From Devosia sp. Root413D1 (lineage in GTDB: Bacteria; Pseudomonadota; Alphaproteobacteria; Rhizobiales; Devosiaceae): a stretch of DNA of 64,000 nucleotides. The notes under the pieces are model-generated. The model did not search any database. It worked only from the letters and a program-made list of their open reading frames with translations, and was not told the origin of the DNA. Both the position numbers and the translations under genes were made by a program. Location of the stretch: contig NZ_LMEA01000012.1 of assembly GCF_001425235.1 (NCBI RefSeq), positions 373,817 through 437,816 of the forward strand, read 5' to 3'. Positions 27,503-36,789 of the stretch are shown piece after piece (the stretch's first letter is position 1; each line of letters starts with the position of its first letter).

Positions 27503-27525
27503 AGCATAATTCTGATAATCACACT
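27503..27525. promoter_or_regulatory. AT-rich candidate iron-responsive site before hemP
   Basis: The segment AGCATAATTCTGATAATCAC stands out in GC-rich surroundings about 65 bp before hemP and contains the hexamer-like units CATAAT and GATAAT. It could be a Fur-, RirA- or Irr-type site or a plain promoter; the family cannot be told by eye. The rest of 27357-27588 shows no gene. Confidence 0.35.
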
Positions 27526-27588
27526 CATGTTTTAAACGGACGGCAGGCGGTCGGGGTGACCAGGGTGCGACTTGAGGATTTAGAGGAC

Positions 27589-27756
27589 ATGACGGCGCTG
27601 CCGGAGGCGGCGGCCAAGACCGATGCGCCGGTCGGCGTGCCGAGCTTCACCACCGAGGAATTGTTCGGTGGCGCCACCGAGATCGGCATCGCGCACCAGG
27701 GCCTCACCTACCGGCTGCGGATCACGCGGCAGGGCAAACTCGTCCTCAACAAATAG
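27589..27756 (+). CDS. hemP: hemin uptake protein HemP
   Basis: A 55-residue protein from the ATG at 27589 with the HemP C-terminal signature GLTYRLRITRQGKLVLNK preceded by LFGGATEIGIAHQ. Upstream in-frame sequence to 27346 has random character and is not included. HemP/HmuP proteins are small iron-regulated factors needed for expression of heme receptors in rhizobia and related bacteria. It opens the heme block, followed after 8 bp by the next gene. Confidence 0.88.
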   Translation: MTALPEAAAKTDAPVGVPSFTTEELFGGATEIGIAHQGLTYRLRITRQGKLVLNK

Positions 27757-27764
27757 GAGCGCCC

Positions 27765-28190
27765 ATGCGCCTCACCCATGCATTGCTGCTGGCGACGCTG
27801 TGCGCCACGCCGACCCTGGCCCAGGACGCCCCGGCGGCTCCCGGCCTGGCGCTGGAACTCAACGCGCTGACCCCGAGCGAAACCGGCTGTCGCGTCACCT
27901 TCCTCGCCACCAACAGGCTCGGCACCGAGCTCACCCGCTCGGCCTTCGAAATTGCGCTGTTCGGCGCCGGCGGCGGTATTGAGCGGTTGGTGTCGCTGGA
28001 TTTCAAGGCGATGCCCGAGGGCAAGACCCGGGTGCTGCAGTTCGATATCGGCGAGCTCGGCTGCGACAAGGTGAGCCGGGTGCTGATCAATGACGTGGTG
28101 GCCTGCGAGGGCACGGGGCTCGATCCGAAGGTCTGCCTTAGTGGCCTCAGCACCGTGTCGCGCCTCGATGGCGTGGAGTTCGGCATCTGA
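27765..28190 (+). CDS. secreted protein of unknown function in heme operon
   Basis: A 141-residue protein with a Sec signal peptide (MRLTHALLLATLCATPTLAQ). The mature part contains four cysteines (ETGCRVTF, GELGCDKV, VVACEG, KVCLSG), which suggests two disulfides in the periplasm. Its last base is shared with the exbB start (ATGG after TGA), so translation is coupled. I do not recognise a named domain; its place between hemP and exbB suggests a helper role in heme import. Confidence 0.7.
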   Translation: MRLTHALLLATLCATPTLAQDAPAAPGLALELNALTPSETGCRVTFLATNRLGTELTRSAFEIALFGAGGGIERLVSLDFKAMPEGKTRVLQFDIGELGCDKVSRVLINDVVACEGTGLDPKVCLSGLSTVSRLDGVEFGI

Positions 28191-28906
28191 TGGAAACGGT
28201 GATCGAAGCGGTGGAGCCGGTTGCGGCGGCGCACGACATGTCGATGTTCGCGCTGTTCATGCAGGCGGACTGGGTGGTGAAGTCGGTGATGCTGGGGCTG
28301 CTGTTCGCCTCGATCGCCTGCTGGGCGGTGATCTTCGCCAAGGCTGCCGCCTATGCCCGCGCCAGGCGCGAGATGAAGGCATTCGACAAGATCTTCGCCT
28401 CGGGCGAGCCGCTGAACCAGATCTACGCCCGGCTGAAGGACGGCCCGCGCACCGGGCTCGGCGCGCTGTTCGCGGCGGCGATGGAAGAATGGAACGGCAG
28501 CCATGCCGACAATGCTGCCAATTCGGGCGGCCTGCAGGCGCGGCTCCGCATCGTGCTCGACACCACGGTGGCGGCCGAGAGCGAGAAGCTCGATCGCAGC
28601 CTGTCGCTGCTTGCGACAGTGGGGAGCGCGGCGCCGTTCGTCGGGCTGTTCGGCACGGTGTGGGGTATCATGAATGCCTTCACTTCGATCGCCGCGGCGA
28701 AATCCACCAGCCTCGCCGTGGTGGCGCCCGGCATCGCCGAGGCGCTGTTCGCCACGGCGCTCGGGCTGCTCGCCGCCATTCCGGCGGTGATTGCCTACAA
28801 CAAGCTCAGCGGCGACGCCGGGCGGCTGATCGGCCGGCTCGAGGCGTTCGCCGACCGGGTCTCGGTACTGCTGTCGCGGCAGCTCGATGCGCGGGGGAAT
28901 GCCTGA
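28190..28906 (+). CDS. exbB: TonB-system motor protein ExbB
   Basis: A 238-residue MotA/TolQ/ExbB proton-channel protein. Three membrane helices are visible: VVKSVMLGLLFASIACWAVI, and the pair around PFVGLFGTVWGIMNAF and AEALFATALGLLAAIPAVIA. These carry the conserved residues of the family. It overlaps exbD by TGATG. With ExbD and TonB it powers the outer-membrane heme receptor at 31953. TolQ is excluded by the tonB context. Confidence 0.92.
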   Translation: METVIEAVEPVAAAHDMSMFALFMQADWVVKSVMLGLLFASIACWAVIFAKAAAYARARREMKAFDKIFASGEPLNQIYARLKDGPRTGLGALFAAAMEEWNGSHADNAANSGGLQARLRIVLDTTVAAESEKLDRSLSLLATVGSAAPFVGLFGTVWGIMNAFTSIAAAKSTSLAVVAPGIAEALFATALGLLAAIPAVIAYNKLSGDAGRLIGRLEAFADRVSVLLSRQLDARGNA

Positions 28907-29340
28907 TGAGCATGTCGCTGCAGAGTGCACGTGGGAAGCGCGGCCGACGTGGGGCGATCAGCGAGATCAACATGACGCCGCTGGTCGACGTGATGCTGGT
29001 GCTGCTGATCGTCTTCATGGTGACGGCGCCGCTGCTGACCTCGGGTGTGCCGATCGACCTGCCGCAGAGCAACGCGCCGGAGATGAAGGTCGAGGGGACG
29101 AAGCCGCTCACCATCTCGGTGACGCCGGAAGGCCAGGTCTATCTCGGCGAAGACGAAATCTCGCTCGAGACGCTGCTGAGTTCAGTGGCGGCAGCGGCGG
29201 GCGACGCCGGCACGCAGCAACGGCTCTACATCCGGGGCGATGCGACCGCCGATTACGGGCTGATCATGCAGGTGATGGGCGATTTGAGCCGCGCCGGCTA
29301 TGCCCGCATCGGGCTGATCACGCAGCAGCGCGAACCGTAA
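28906..29340 (+). CDS. exbD: TonB-system protein ExbD
   Basis: A 144-residue ExbD/TolR protein from the ATG at 28906. The start EINMTPLVDVMLVLLIVFMV is the family signature, including the proton-carrying aspartate in the single membrane helix. A periplasmic domain follows (VYLGEDEISLETLLSSV). It overlaps exbB by one base and ends one base before tonB. Confidence 0.93.
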   Translation: MSMSLQSARGKRGRRGAISEINMTPLVDVMLVLLIVFMVTAPLLTSGVPIDLPQSNAPEMKVEGTKPLTISVTPEGQVYLGEDEISLETLLSSVAAAAGDAGTQQRLYIRGDATADYGLIMQVMGDLSRAGYARIGLITQQREP

Positions 29341-29341
29341 G

Positions 29342-30484
29342 ATGAAGAAGGCCGCCCTCGCTTCTGCCAGCATCCATATCGGCCTGATCGCCGGGGCGTT
29401 CGTGTTCCTGAACCTCGAGCCTGCGATCGACGAAACGGCGGCGGAATCGGTGGCGGTCGAGATCATCTCGGTCGACACGGCGACCAGCAATCCGACCGAG
29501 GAGATCAGCGAAGCGACCGAGACGCTGGTCTCGGCTGGTGCCGAGGTCGAGGCCGAAGAAGTACCGGAGACTGCCGAGGCCGAAATGGTCGAGGTGGCGG
29601 AGGCCCAACCGGCCAAGGCGGTCGAAGCCGTAGCGGCGCCGGTCGAGGTCGCCGAGATCACGCCGGCCGAGAGTGAGGAGATCGCCTCGGCCGAGGTGCT
29701 CACCGCGGCGGCGGATCCGATCGCGCCGGTTGAGGCGGCGATGCCGCAGCTGGTCGACGGCGCGGCGACGGTGGTTGCCGACAGCGTGGCGCCGTCGCCG
29801 TCCGATCCGCTCGAAGAGGTACGCACTGCGACCGTAGCTCAGCTGACGCCCGAGCCGGCAATGCAGCAGATCCCGCCGGCACTGGTGCAGCCGGTGGAGG
29901 TGGTGAAGCCGCTGGAGACGGCAAGCCTCGCCCCGGTGGTCGAAGACGAGTTGCGGGTGGCGCCGATCCCCAAGCCGCGCATCGTCCGCAAGCCGGTCGA
30001 GGCGAAAGCCGAGCCGGCGAAGGAACCGCCCAAGGACCAGCCGGCTGAAAAGCCGAAGCAGGTGAAAAAAACGGCCGAGAAAAAGCCGGAGAAGAAGAAG
30101 CCGTCGCAGCAGGCCAGCCTCGGCAACGGCGGCGCGGCCGAGGCCGATACCGCGGCAAAGAAATCCGGCGGTGGCGCCGGCAAGAAGAATGACGGCGGCA
30201 GCGCGGCGGCGAGCAAATACCCCGGCCTGGTGCAGGCCAAGGTCACCCGTGCCGCCAAGTACCCTTCGAAGGCGCGCGGCGATGCGGGCGAAGCTTTGGT
30301 GAGCTTTACCGTCGGCGCCAGTGGTACAGTGACGAAAGTCGCGCTCGCCCGCAGTTCGGGAAACGATGCGCTCGACCATGCCGCGCTGGCGGCCGTCGAC
30401 CGCGCCGCGCCCTTTCCCCCGATTCCCGAGGCAGCGGGACGATCGAGCTGGTCGTTCACCGTGCCGGTCTATTTCAAGAAGTGA
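29342..30484 (+). CDS. tonB: energy transducer TonB
   Basis: A 380-residue TonB. One N-terminal membrane anchor (ALASASIHIGLIAGAFVFLN) is followed by a very long Ala/Glu/Pro/Val-rich spacer (about residues 30-240), a Lys-rich stretch near 240-265, and a C-terminal TonB domain (KYPSKARGDAGEALVSFTVG, VDRAAPFPPIPE). The spacer is longer than in the 240-residue enterobacterial protein. Its TGA overlaps the alternative GTG start of the next gene. Confidence 0.9.
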   Translation: MKKAALASASIHIGLIAGAFVFLNLEPAIDETAAESVAVEIISVDTATSNPTEEISEATETLVSAGAEVEAEEVPETAEAEMVEVAEAQPAKAVEAVAAPVEVAEITPAESEEIASAEVLTAAADPIAPVEAAMPQLVDGAATVVADSVAPSPSDPLEEVRTATVAQLTPEPAMQQIPPALVQPVEVVKPLETASLAPVVEDELRVAPIPKPRIVRKPVEAKAEPAKEPPKDQPAEKPKQVKKTAEKKPEKKKPSQQASLGNGGAAEADTAAKKSGGGAGKKNDGGSAAASKYPGLVQAKVTRAAKYPSKARGDAGEALVSFTVGASGTVTKVALARSSGNDALDHAALAAVDRAAPFPPIPEAAGRSSWSFTVPVYFKK

Positions 30485-30492
30485 GTTCGCAG

Positions 30493-31290
30493 ATGACCGA
30501 AGACAAGAAGAAGGACGTGCTGCTCGAGACCACCGCCGATGCGGTGCGCGAGGCCAAGACGCTGATCCGCTCGGCGCGCTCGGGCTCGATCGCGACGATC
30601 GAGCCGGGGACCGGCTGGCCGATCGCCACCCGCGTCGGGGTCTCGACCGATTATGACGGCGCGCCGATCATCCTGATCTCGAAGCTGGCCGCCCATACCG
30701 GCGCCCTGCTCGCCGATCCGCGCTGCTCGCTGCTGATCGGCTATCCGGGCAAGGGCGACCCGCTGGCGCATGCCCGCGTCACCATCGCCGCAGAAGCGCG
30801 CGAAGTGGAGCGCGACAGCCAAGAGCACCAGCGGCTCGACACGCGCTACCTGATCCACCAGCAGAAGGCCAAGCTCTATTCGGGCCTCGGCGATTTCCGC
30901 TACTTCCGGCTGGAGCCGAAGAGTGCCTCGTATAATGGCGGGTTCGGCCGCGCCTATGCGCTGACCCGCGAGCAGCTCCTCAACGCCAACCCGGCCAATC
31001 CGGAGCTGGCGGCGAGCGAGCCGGATGCCATCGAGCACATGAACGACGACCACGGCGAGGCCGTCGGGCTTTATGCCGAGCACTTCGCCAAGGCGGCCCC
31101 GGGCAACTGGCGGCTGATCGGCGTCGATGCCGAAGGCATGGACCTCGCCGATGGCGACGATATCCGCCGCATCTGGTTCGAGAGTGAACTCACCTCGTCC
31201 AAGGACATGCACACAACGCTGGTGAAGATGGCCGGCGAAGCGCGCCGAGCGCTCAATCGGCCGTTGAAGGACGCGAGGGTTGCGTCGTGA
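30493..31290 (+). CDS. hugZ: HugZ-like heme utilization protein
   Basis: A 265-residue protein from the ATG at 30493; a GTG at 30481 overlapping the tonB stop would add four residues. The N-terminal split-barrel of the pyridoxamine-phosphate-oxidase fold (SARSGSIATIEPGTGWPIAT, LISKLAAHTGALLADPRCSL) is joined to a DUF2470-type C-terminal domain (DAIEHMNDDHGEAVGLYAEH). This architecture is that of HugZ/HutZ, which bind or degrade heme in the cytoplasm. Its place after tonB supports that role. Confidence 0.8.
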   Translation: MTEDKKKDVLLETTADAVREAKTLIRSARSGSIATIEPGTGWPIATRVGVSTDYDGAPIILISKLAAHTGALLADPRCSLLIGYPGKGDPLAHARVTIAAEAREVERDSQEHQRLDTRYLIHQQKAKLYSGLGDFRYFRLEPKSASYNGGFGRAYALTREQLLNANPANPELAASEPDAIEHMNDDHGEAVGLYAEHFAKAAPGNWRLIGVDAEGMDLADGDDIRRIWFESELTSSKDMHTTLVKMAGEARRALNRPLKDARVAS

Positions 31291-31802
31291 AGGCTCTGAT
31301 CTCCGCCGCGCTGCTGCTCATGGCGTCGCCGGCGCTGGCGCAACAGGCGGCGCTGCCGGGTGGCGCCTCGGCGCTGAACGAGGCGCATGGCAGCTGGACG
31401 GTGAACTGCGCGCTGGTCGAAGCGGGCAAGGACTGTGCCTTCTCGCAGACGGCGGGCAACCCGCAGACCGGCAGCGCGCTGGTGGCCGTCGAGCTGGCAG
31501 CCCCCACCGGCAACAAGGCCGAGGGCATGCTGCTGACGGCATTCGGGCTCAGGCTCGATGCCGGGGTGCAGCTCGGCATCGACGGCCAGCAACTGGGGCA
31601 GGCCCGGCCGTTCCTCACCTGCGTCGAGACCGGGTGCCTGGTGCCGCTCGATTTCGACGAGGTGGCGCTCAGCGCCATGAAGGTCGGCACGATGCTCGAA
31701 GTCACCGGGGTCAAGGTCGACGACGGACAGCCGGTCACCGTGACCCTGTCGCTCGCCGGCTTCACCGCTGCCTACAACCGCACGGCGGAACTGGCGCAAT
31801 AG
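31287..31802 (+). CDS. IalB-family (invasion-associated locus B) secreted protein
   Basis: A 171-residue secreted protein with a signal peptide (ALISAALLLMASPALAQ) and the IalB pattern: GSWTVNCALVEAGKDCAFSQ, LLTAFGLRLDAGVQLGID and FLTCVETGCLVPLDFDE with its paired cysteines. The name comes from a Bartonella protein; in free-living relatives the function is unknown. It overlaps the hugZ end by four bases, so it is part of the heme operon. Confidence 0.85.
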   Translation: MKALISAALLLMASPALAQQAALPGGASALNEAHGSWTVNCALVEAGKDCAFSQTAGNPQTGSALVAVELAAPTGNKAEGMLLTAFGLRLDAGVQLGIDGQQLGQARPFLTCVETGCLVPLDFDEVALSAMKVGTMLEVTGVKVDDGQPVTVTLSLAGFTAAYNRTAELAQ

Positions 31803-31952
31803 TCAAAGCGTCGCAGCGTTTAATCTTGACTCAGATACTCATCTTTAATAGAGCGTGAACACCGGCCCGTGGAGGGCCATGGAACAGCAAGCCAAGCGGC
31901 GTGCGGCGCGCCGACAGCCAGCCAACAACTTCGGTTTCATTCGGGGGCAGGC

Positions 31953-34262
31953 ATGTCTTATCGGCCGCATGTCGCGCGTGCACTGGCACGCGCGAATATC
32001 TCACCTTGGCATCTCATCGGCATCAGCGTCGCGGCGCTGCTCTGCGCGGTTCCGCAGCCGGTCGCGGCGCAGGAGCTGACCAATGCGCAGACCACCATCC
32101 TCAGGCGGATCACGGTGACCGCCGCGCGCGGCACCAAAAGCGTGCTGGATGTGCCGCAGAACGTCACCGTCATCGACGCCAAGACGCTGGAGCAGCATCA
32201 GGTCCGCGATACTCAGGACCTCGTTCGCTATGAGCCCGGCATTTCGGTGGATCGACAGACATCGATCACCAATCCCTTCAGCCAGCTGACCGGCTTCACG
32301 ATCCGTGGCGTCAGCGGCAACCGCGTGCAGATGCTGGTCGACGGCAGCCGTATCCAGGAGCGGATCACCGATGGCAGCCGTGACTTCGTCGACCCCTGGA
32401 ACATGAAGGCAGTCGAGCTGATCCGCGGGCCGAACTCAGTGTTGTGGGGTGCCGATGCGCTGGGCGGGACGGTGGCGTTCCGCACCCGCGACCCCTCCGA
32501 CCTGCTGGACGGTCAGGACAAGCCCTGGGCGCTCGAAGTCAAGACGGCGTTCGACAGCTATGACAACAGCTTCCGCAAGCAGGTGACCGGAGCCTACGAC
32601 TTTGGCAACGGGCTGCAGATCCTTGGCAGCTTCGGCCACATGTCGGCGACAGAAGCGCAACTCACCAAGGGCTATGCAGACGGCGGCATCTGGGGGTGCC
32701 GGCGCGAAAGCATCTGGCCGTGCAACAAGCTGTTCCCGGCCGAGACCGACGCCTACAATAGTCTGTTCAAGGCGGTGTACACGCCGAACGACGCGCACAC
32801 CTTCACCTTTACCGCCGAGGGACAGAGCCGCCGCACTGAGATCGATCAGAAGTTCGACTCGAGCGCCATCAGCTACACTACCTCGACGAACGGGCCGGCT
32901 CGGCCGACCCCGGTGATCAACTACATCAGTGAATATTACGACAGGGTCCTCGACATGGACCGCACGCGGCTGGCCTTCGAGCACCAGTGGCAGGTCAACG
33001 CCGGGTGGCTCGACAGCGTCAAGTGGAACGTCTCCTACTCGCCGCAGCAGCGCAACACCACCAGCAACCAGTTGCGGACCTACCCAACCCGGACAGACCT
33101 GGTCTACCAGCTACGCGAATACGGTGAGACGTTCTACGAGGGCGATCTGCAGCTAACCTCCAGCTTCGACTGGGGCTGGTCGTCGCATCGGCTGACCTAC
33201 GGTTTCGACGGTGACTACACCTTCAGCAACATCAACGGCGTCAACCGGACCGACAGCAACGGCATCCCGGGGACACCGTCGACCAGCATCAGCTTTCCTG
33301 ATGTCGAGACGGTTCGTGCCGACCTCTACCTGCAGGACGAGATCGAGATGCTTGAGGGTCGGCTGACGCTGACGCCAGGCGTTCGCTTTGCCACATACAG
33401 CATCGACCCGACGGCGGACTCCTCGTTCCCGGGCCTACCGGGCTTCACGCCCGAAAAGATCGACAGCACGCGGTTGCTGAAGCGGATGGGCGGTATCTTC
33501 AAGCTGACCGACGAGTACTCGCTCTATGGCTCGTACGGCGAAGGCTTCAAGATGCCGACGGCGTCTCAGCTCTACCAGGGCAGCAACTTCGGCAGCTCCA
33601 TCCTCGTGCCCAATCCGACGCTGCGACCGGAGTCGGTGGTCAGCTACGAAGCAGGCGTGCGCGGCAACTTCGAGCGCGGCTACTTCAGCGTTGGCGGCTT
33701 CTACTCCGAGTACAAGGACTTCATCCGCGGCCTGCAGTTGAAGCCCGGTACGACCAACCAGTACTGGTCGGATAACATCGACACCGTCCGCCTCGCGGGT
33801 ATCGAAGCCTCGGCAGAGTTTGAGGTGTTCGAGAATCTCTTTGCCACCGGTTCGCTGACCTACACCACCGGTGTGCAGCAGGTGAGCGCCACGGCTCCGG
33901 AGACGGCCTTCGATGGCGCCGTGCCGCTCACCGTGGTTGCCGGCCTCCGCTACGAAATCCCCGACAATGGGCTCGAGTTCGAGGTTATCGGCACGTTCGC
34001 CGACGGCGTCAGGGAGCGCAGCGATCCCAATGCCTTTAAGCCCGCAGGCTACGCGGTATTCGACGCGTTCGCCAAGTGGCAGCCGCAGGAGAACATCGAG
34101 CTCACCGCCGGCATCCTCAATATCTTCGACACCCGCTACTTCCCCAATACGCTGACCAACTACAACAACACGGCTGGCATCGACACGGCGAACCAGAACC
34201 CGCTCGAACTGCAGGTTGCGCCGGGCCGGACCTTCAAGGTTGGGGCCAAGGTCACCTTCTAA
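31953..34262 (+). CDS. TonB-dependent heme/hemoglobin-type receptor
   Basis: A 769-residue outer-membrane receptor from the ATG at 31953. A signal peptide (HLIGISVAALLCAVPQPVAA) is followed by a TonB-box-like ITVTAARG, the plug domain (LVRYEPGISVDRQTS, VSGNRVQMLVDGSRIQER, AVELIRGPNSVLWGADALGG) and a 22-strand barrel ending in APGRTFKVGAKVTF with a terminal Phe. These plug blocks match the hemoglobin/transferrin/lactoferrin receptor family. Neighbouring hemP, tonB and HugZ-like genes make heme the likely ligand. The 150 bp before it holds no other gene. Confidence 0.9.
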   Translation: MSYRPHVARALARANISPWHLIGISVAALLCAVPQPVAAQELTNAQTTILRRITVTAARGTKSVLDVPQNVTVIDAKTLEQHQVRDTQDLVRYEPGISVDRQTSITNPFSQLTGFTIRGVSGNRVQMLVDGSRIQERITDGSRDFVDPWNMKAVELIRGPNSVLWGADALGGTVAFRTRDPSDLLDGQDKPWALEVKTAFDSYDNSFRKQVTGAYDFGNGLQILGSFGHMSATEAQLTKGYADGGIWGCRRESIWPCNKLFPAETDAYNSLFKAVYTPNDAHTFTFTAEGQSRRTEIDQKFDSSAISYTTSTNGPARPTPVINYISEYYDRVLDMDRTRLAFEHQWQVNAGWLDSVKWNVSYSPQQRNTTSNQLRTYPTRTDLVYQLREYGETFYEGDLQLTSSFDWGWSSHRLTYGFDGDYTFSNINGVNRTDSNGIPGTPSTSISFPDVETVRADLYLQDEIEMLEGRLTLTPGVRFATYSIDPTADSSFPGLPGFTPEKIDSTRLLKRMGGIFKLTDEYSLYGSYGEGFKMPTASQLYQGSNFGSSILVPNPTLRPESVVSYEAGVRGNFERGYFSVGGFYSEYKDFIRGLQLKPGTTNQYWSDNIDTVRLAGIEASAEFEVFENLFATGSLTYTTGVQQVSATAPETAFDGAVPLTVVAGLRYEIPDNGLEFEVIGTFADGVRERSDPNAFKPAGYAVFDAFAKWQPQENIELTAGILNIFDTRYFPNTLTNYNNTAGIDTANQNPLELQVAPGRTFKVGAKVTF

Positions 34263-34331
34263 CCACACCTACTCCGCGGGAGGGCCTCGTCCATGGCTCT
34301 CCCGCTTTTTTGTTATCCGGAGATCCTCGTC

Positions 34332-36041
34332 ATGACCCGCGTGCTTGGCCAGTTCTGGCGCCTTCTGGGGCTCTGCATCAGCGGGCGGGGCGGCAAGCTC
34401 GGGCTGGCACTGTTCGTTGCCGTCGTGGCGCTGAAGCTGCTGGGCGTCTACGCGACGCTGAGGATCATCTCCTGGACCAAGGATTTCTACTCGGCGCTGG
34501 AGGCGGTGGATGCCAAGGCGGCGCTCACGCAGATCGGAATTTTCGGCATCATCGTGCTGCTGAACTCGATCCGCGAACTTAGCTCGCAATATCTCAACAA
34601 GCTGGTGCTGATCCGCTGGCGCAGGTCGCTGACCGAGGCGGTGCGCGACCGCTGGCTGCGTGGCAAGGCCTATTGGCGGATGGCCGACGGCAGTGGGGTG
34701 GACAACCCCGACCAGCGCATCGCCGACGACTGCCGGCTGTTCGTCAGCGGCATGCTGAGCGAGGCGCTCGACCTCATCACCAATATCGTCGCCATCTTCT
34801 CCTACGTGGCGCTGCTCTGGCAGCTGTCGTCGTTTCCGCTGTCGTTGGCCTTCATCGGCATCGACTTCGAGATCCCGCGCTACATGCTGGTCGCGGCGTT
34901 CGTCTATGTCGGGCTCTGCTCGCTGCTGACCCATGTGCTCGGCAGCCCGCTGAAGGCGCTGTATGTCGAGCAGCAGCGGCGCGAAGCAGACTTCCGCTTT
35001 GCCCTCGCCCGGATGCGCTCCAATGTCGACGAGATCGCGCTGCTCAACGGCGAAGGCGCCGAGCGCCGTACGCTCGACCAGCGTTTTGGTGGGATCATCG
35101 GAAATTGGCGCCGACTGATCAATCGCGAGCTGATCCTCAGTTGCTTCACCTACCCCTACCAGCACACCGTGCTGCGCATTCCGCTGTTCGTGGCGTTGCC
35201 CGCCTTCCTCGCCGGCAGCGTCAATTTCGGCGGGCTGATGGAGGTGAGCACGGCGTTCTCGAGCGTCGTGACCACGCTCTCGTGGTTCATCTTCTCGTAT
35301 CGCGACCTTGCGGACCTCGTTGCGGCATCGTCCCGTCTCGACGGGTTCCTGCGCTCGACCGAGGGCAATGGCGGCGCAGCACCGGTGGTGCAGCCGGGAA
35401 ACGGGCCGCTGCGCATCTCGGGGCTCAATCTGACGCTGCCGGATGGCCGGGCGCTGCTCGGCGTCGACAACCTCACGGTCAATCGCGGTGAAGCGGTGTG
35501 GCTGGCGGGCGCCTCGGGACTGGGGAAGACCACTCTGGTCAAGGCAATCGCCGGGCTCTGGCCACATGCCAATGGCCGGATCGAGACACCCGCCGGCAGC
35601 ATGCTGTTCCTGCCGCAGCGCACCTATGTGCCGATCGGCGACATCATGGAGGCCGTAGCCTATCCGGCGACCGCCGAGGCGTTCTCGCCCGAGGTGCGCA
35701 AGGCAGCGCTGGAGGCCGTGGGCCTCGGCAATCGGCTCGATGTGACGCTCGGCACCGGCGAGACCGGCACGGGTGGTCTGTCGGGTGGCGAGTTGCAGCG
35801 GCTGGCGCTGGCGCGGCTGCTGCTCCATCGGCCGGATTTCGCCTTCCTCGATGAAGCCACCAGCGCGCTCGACGTCGCCGCCGAGACCGAGCTCTTGGCG
35901 CTGCTGCGCAGCGAACTGCCCGACAGCGCTTTCATCCTCGTCGCCCATCGGAAGCCCCAGGGCCTCGGCACGCTCACCACCGTGGAACTGGGCGCCACTC
36001 CGGCTGCTCCGGCCACGCCTCTCGAACCCATACTTGCCTAA
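34332..36041 (+). CDS. fused ABC transporter, SbmA/BacA-like membrane domain plus ATPase
   Basis: A 569-residue ABC half-transporter from the ATG at 34332. The membrane domain (residues 1-330) has SWTKDFYSALEAVDAKAALT, NPDQRIADDCRLFVSGMLSE and LIRWRRSLTEAVRDRWLRGK, typical of the SbmA/BacA/YddA type. The ATPase shows Walker A LAGASGLGKTTLVKAIAGLW, signature GGLSGGELQRLALARLLL, Walker B DFAFLDEATSALD and the H-loop VAHRKP. It lies between a heme receptor and an HmuS-like gene, and I see no HmuTUV here, so a role in heme or siderophore entry is possible but unproven. Confidence 0.85.
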   Translation: MTRVLGQFWRLLGLCISGRGGKLGLALFVAVVALKLLGVYATLRIISWTKDFYSALEAVDAKAALTQIGIFGIIVLLNSIRELSSQYLNKLVLIRWRRSLTEAVRDRWLRGKAYWRMADGSGVDNPDQRIADDCRLFVSGMLSEALDLITNIVAIFSYVALLWQLSSFPLSLAFIGIDFEIPRYMLVAAFVYVGLCSLLTHVLGSPLKALYVEQQRREADFRFALARMRSNVDEIALLNGEGAERRTLDQRFGGIIGNWRRLINRELILSCFTYPYQHTVLRIPLFVALPAFLAGSVNFGGLMEVSTAFSSVVTTLSWFIFSYRDLADLVAASSRLDGFLRSTEGNGGAAPVVQPGNGPLRISGLNLTLPDGRALLGVDNLTVNRGEAVWLAGASGLGKTTLVKAIAGLWPHANGRIETPAGSMLFLPQRTYVPIGDIMEAVAYPATAEAFSPEVRKAALEAVGLGNRLDVTLGTGETGTGGLSGGELQRLALARLLLHRPDFAFLDEATSALDVAAETELLALLRSELPDSAFILVAHRKPQGLGTLTTVELGATPAAPATPLEPILA

Positions 36042-36052
36042 GGATCCCTGCA

Positions 36053-36769
36053 ATGCTCGACACGTTAGCCCCTTTGCCCACCACCCTGCCTCGTGCCCGC
36101 CTCGATGCCAGCGCCCGCGATGTGCTCCTTACCCTCCCCGCCATCGGCAGGCTGATGGTGACGGCGCGACACCTCGGCGCCACGCATGAGCGGATCGGCG
36201 CGGTCGAGAGCGTCAGCTTCGAGGACGGCTGGGCGGTGATCGGTGGGGCCGAGCACGAGAGCCGGATCGAACTGGCAAGTGTCGCCGAGATCATCGTCGA
36301 CCGCACCAGCGTGATGAAGGACAAGGCCTATCCGCGCATCGACCTGAACCGCGCCGATGGCAGCTATATCTGTGGCATCGTCGGCTTCGACGGGATCGAG
36401 CCGTTCGATGCGGCTGTGGCGCCGCTCGGCATCGGCACTGCCATCGAAGCCAAGCCCGACACGCCCCCGGGTGAGCGCATCGAGGCGAACGAAACCGACC
36501 CCGGCCGGCTGCCGCTCGAGGATGCGCATGCGGCGCAAGCGCAGGTGGTGATCGGCTTCCGGCGCCCCGGCTTCCAGCAGTTCTGGCGCGGCACCATCGA
36601 GACGGTGAAGCCGGCAATGGGCTTCATCAACGTGATGCGCTCGGATTTCCACCTGCACCTCAAGGCGGGCGCGGTGGCCGAGTGGCACCGCGACTCGGTG
36701 ACCGGCGAACGCGAGGCATTCAATGCCGACGGCGAGCCGCTGGGGCTGACGCTGCTGCGGGCGAACTAG
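36053..36769 (+). CDS. HmuS/ChuX-superfamily heme carrier or degradation protein
   Basis: A 238-residue cytoplasmic protein. The N-terminal half (LPAIGRLMVTARHLGATHER, YPRIDLNRADGSYICGIVGF) and C-terminal half (WRGTIETVKPAMGFINVMRS, DFHLHLKAGAVAEWHRDSVT) each resemble a repeat of HmuS/HemS. At 238 residues it is shorter than the usual 340-350. It follows the ABC gene by 11 bp and probably receives imported heme. The exact activity (carrier or degradation) cannot be decided. Confidence 0.75.
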   Translation: MLDTLAPLPTTLPRARLDASARDVLLTLPAIGRLMVTARHLGATHERIGAVESVSFEDGWAVIGGAEHESRIELASVAEIIVDRTSVMKDKAYPRIDLNRADGSYICGIVGFDGIEPFDAAVAPLGIGTAIEAKPDTPPGERIEANETDPGRLPLEDAHAAQAQVVIGFRRPGFQQFWRGTIETVKPAMGFINVMRSDFHLHLKAGAVAEWHRDSVTGEREAFNADGEPLGLTLLRAN

Positions 36770-36789
36770 ACCCCGCGCGTCATGAACTG

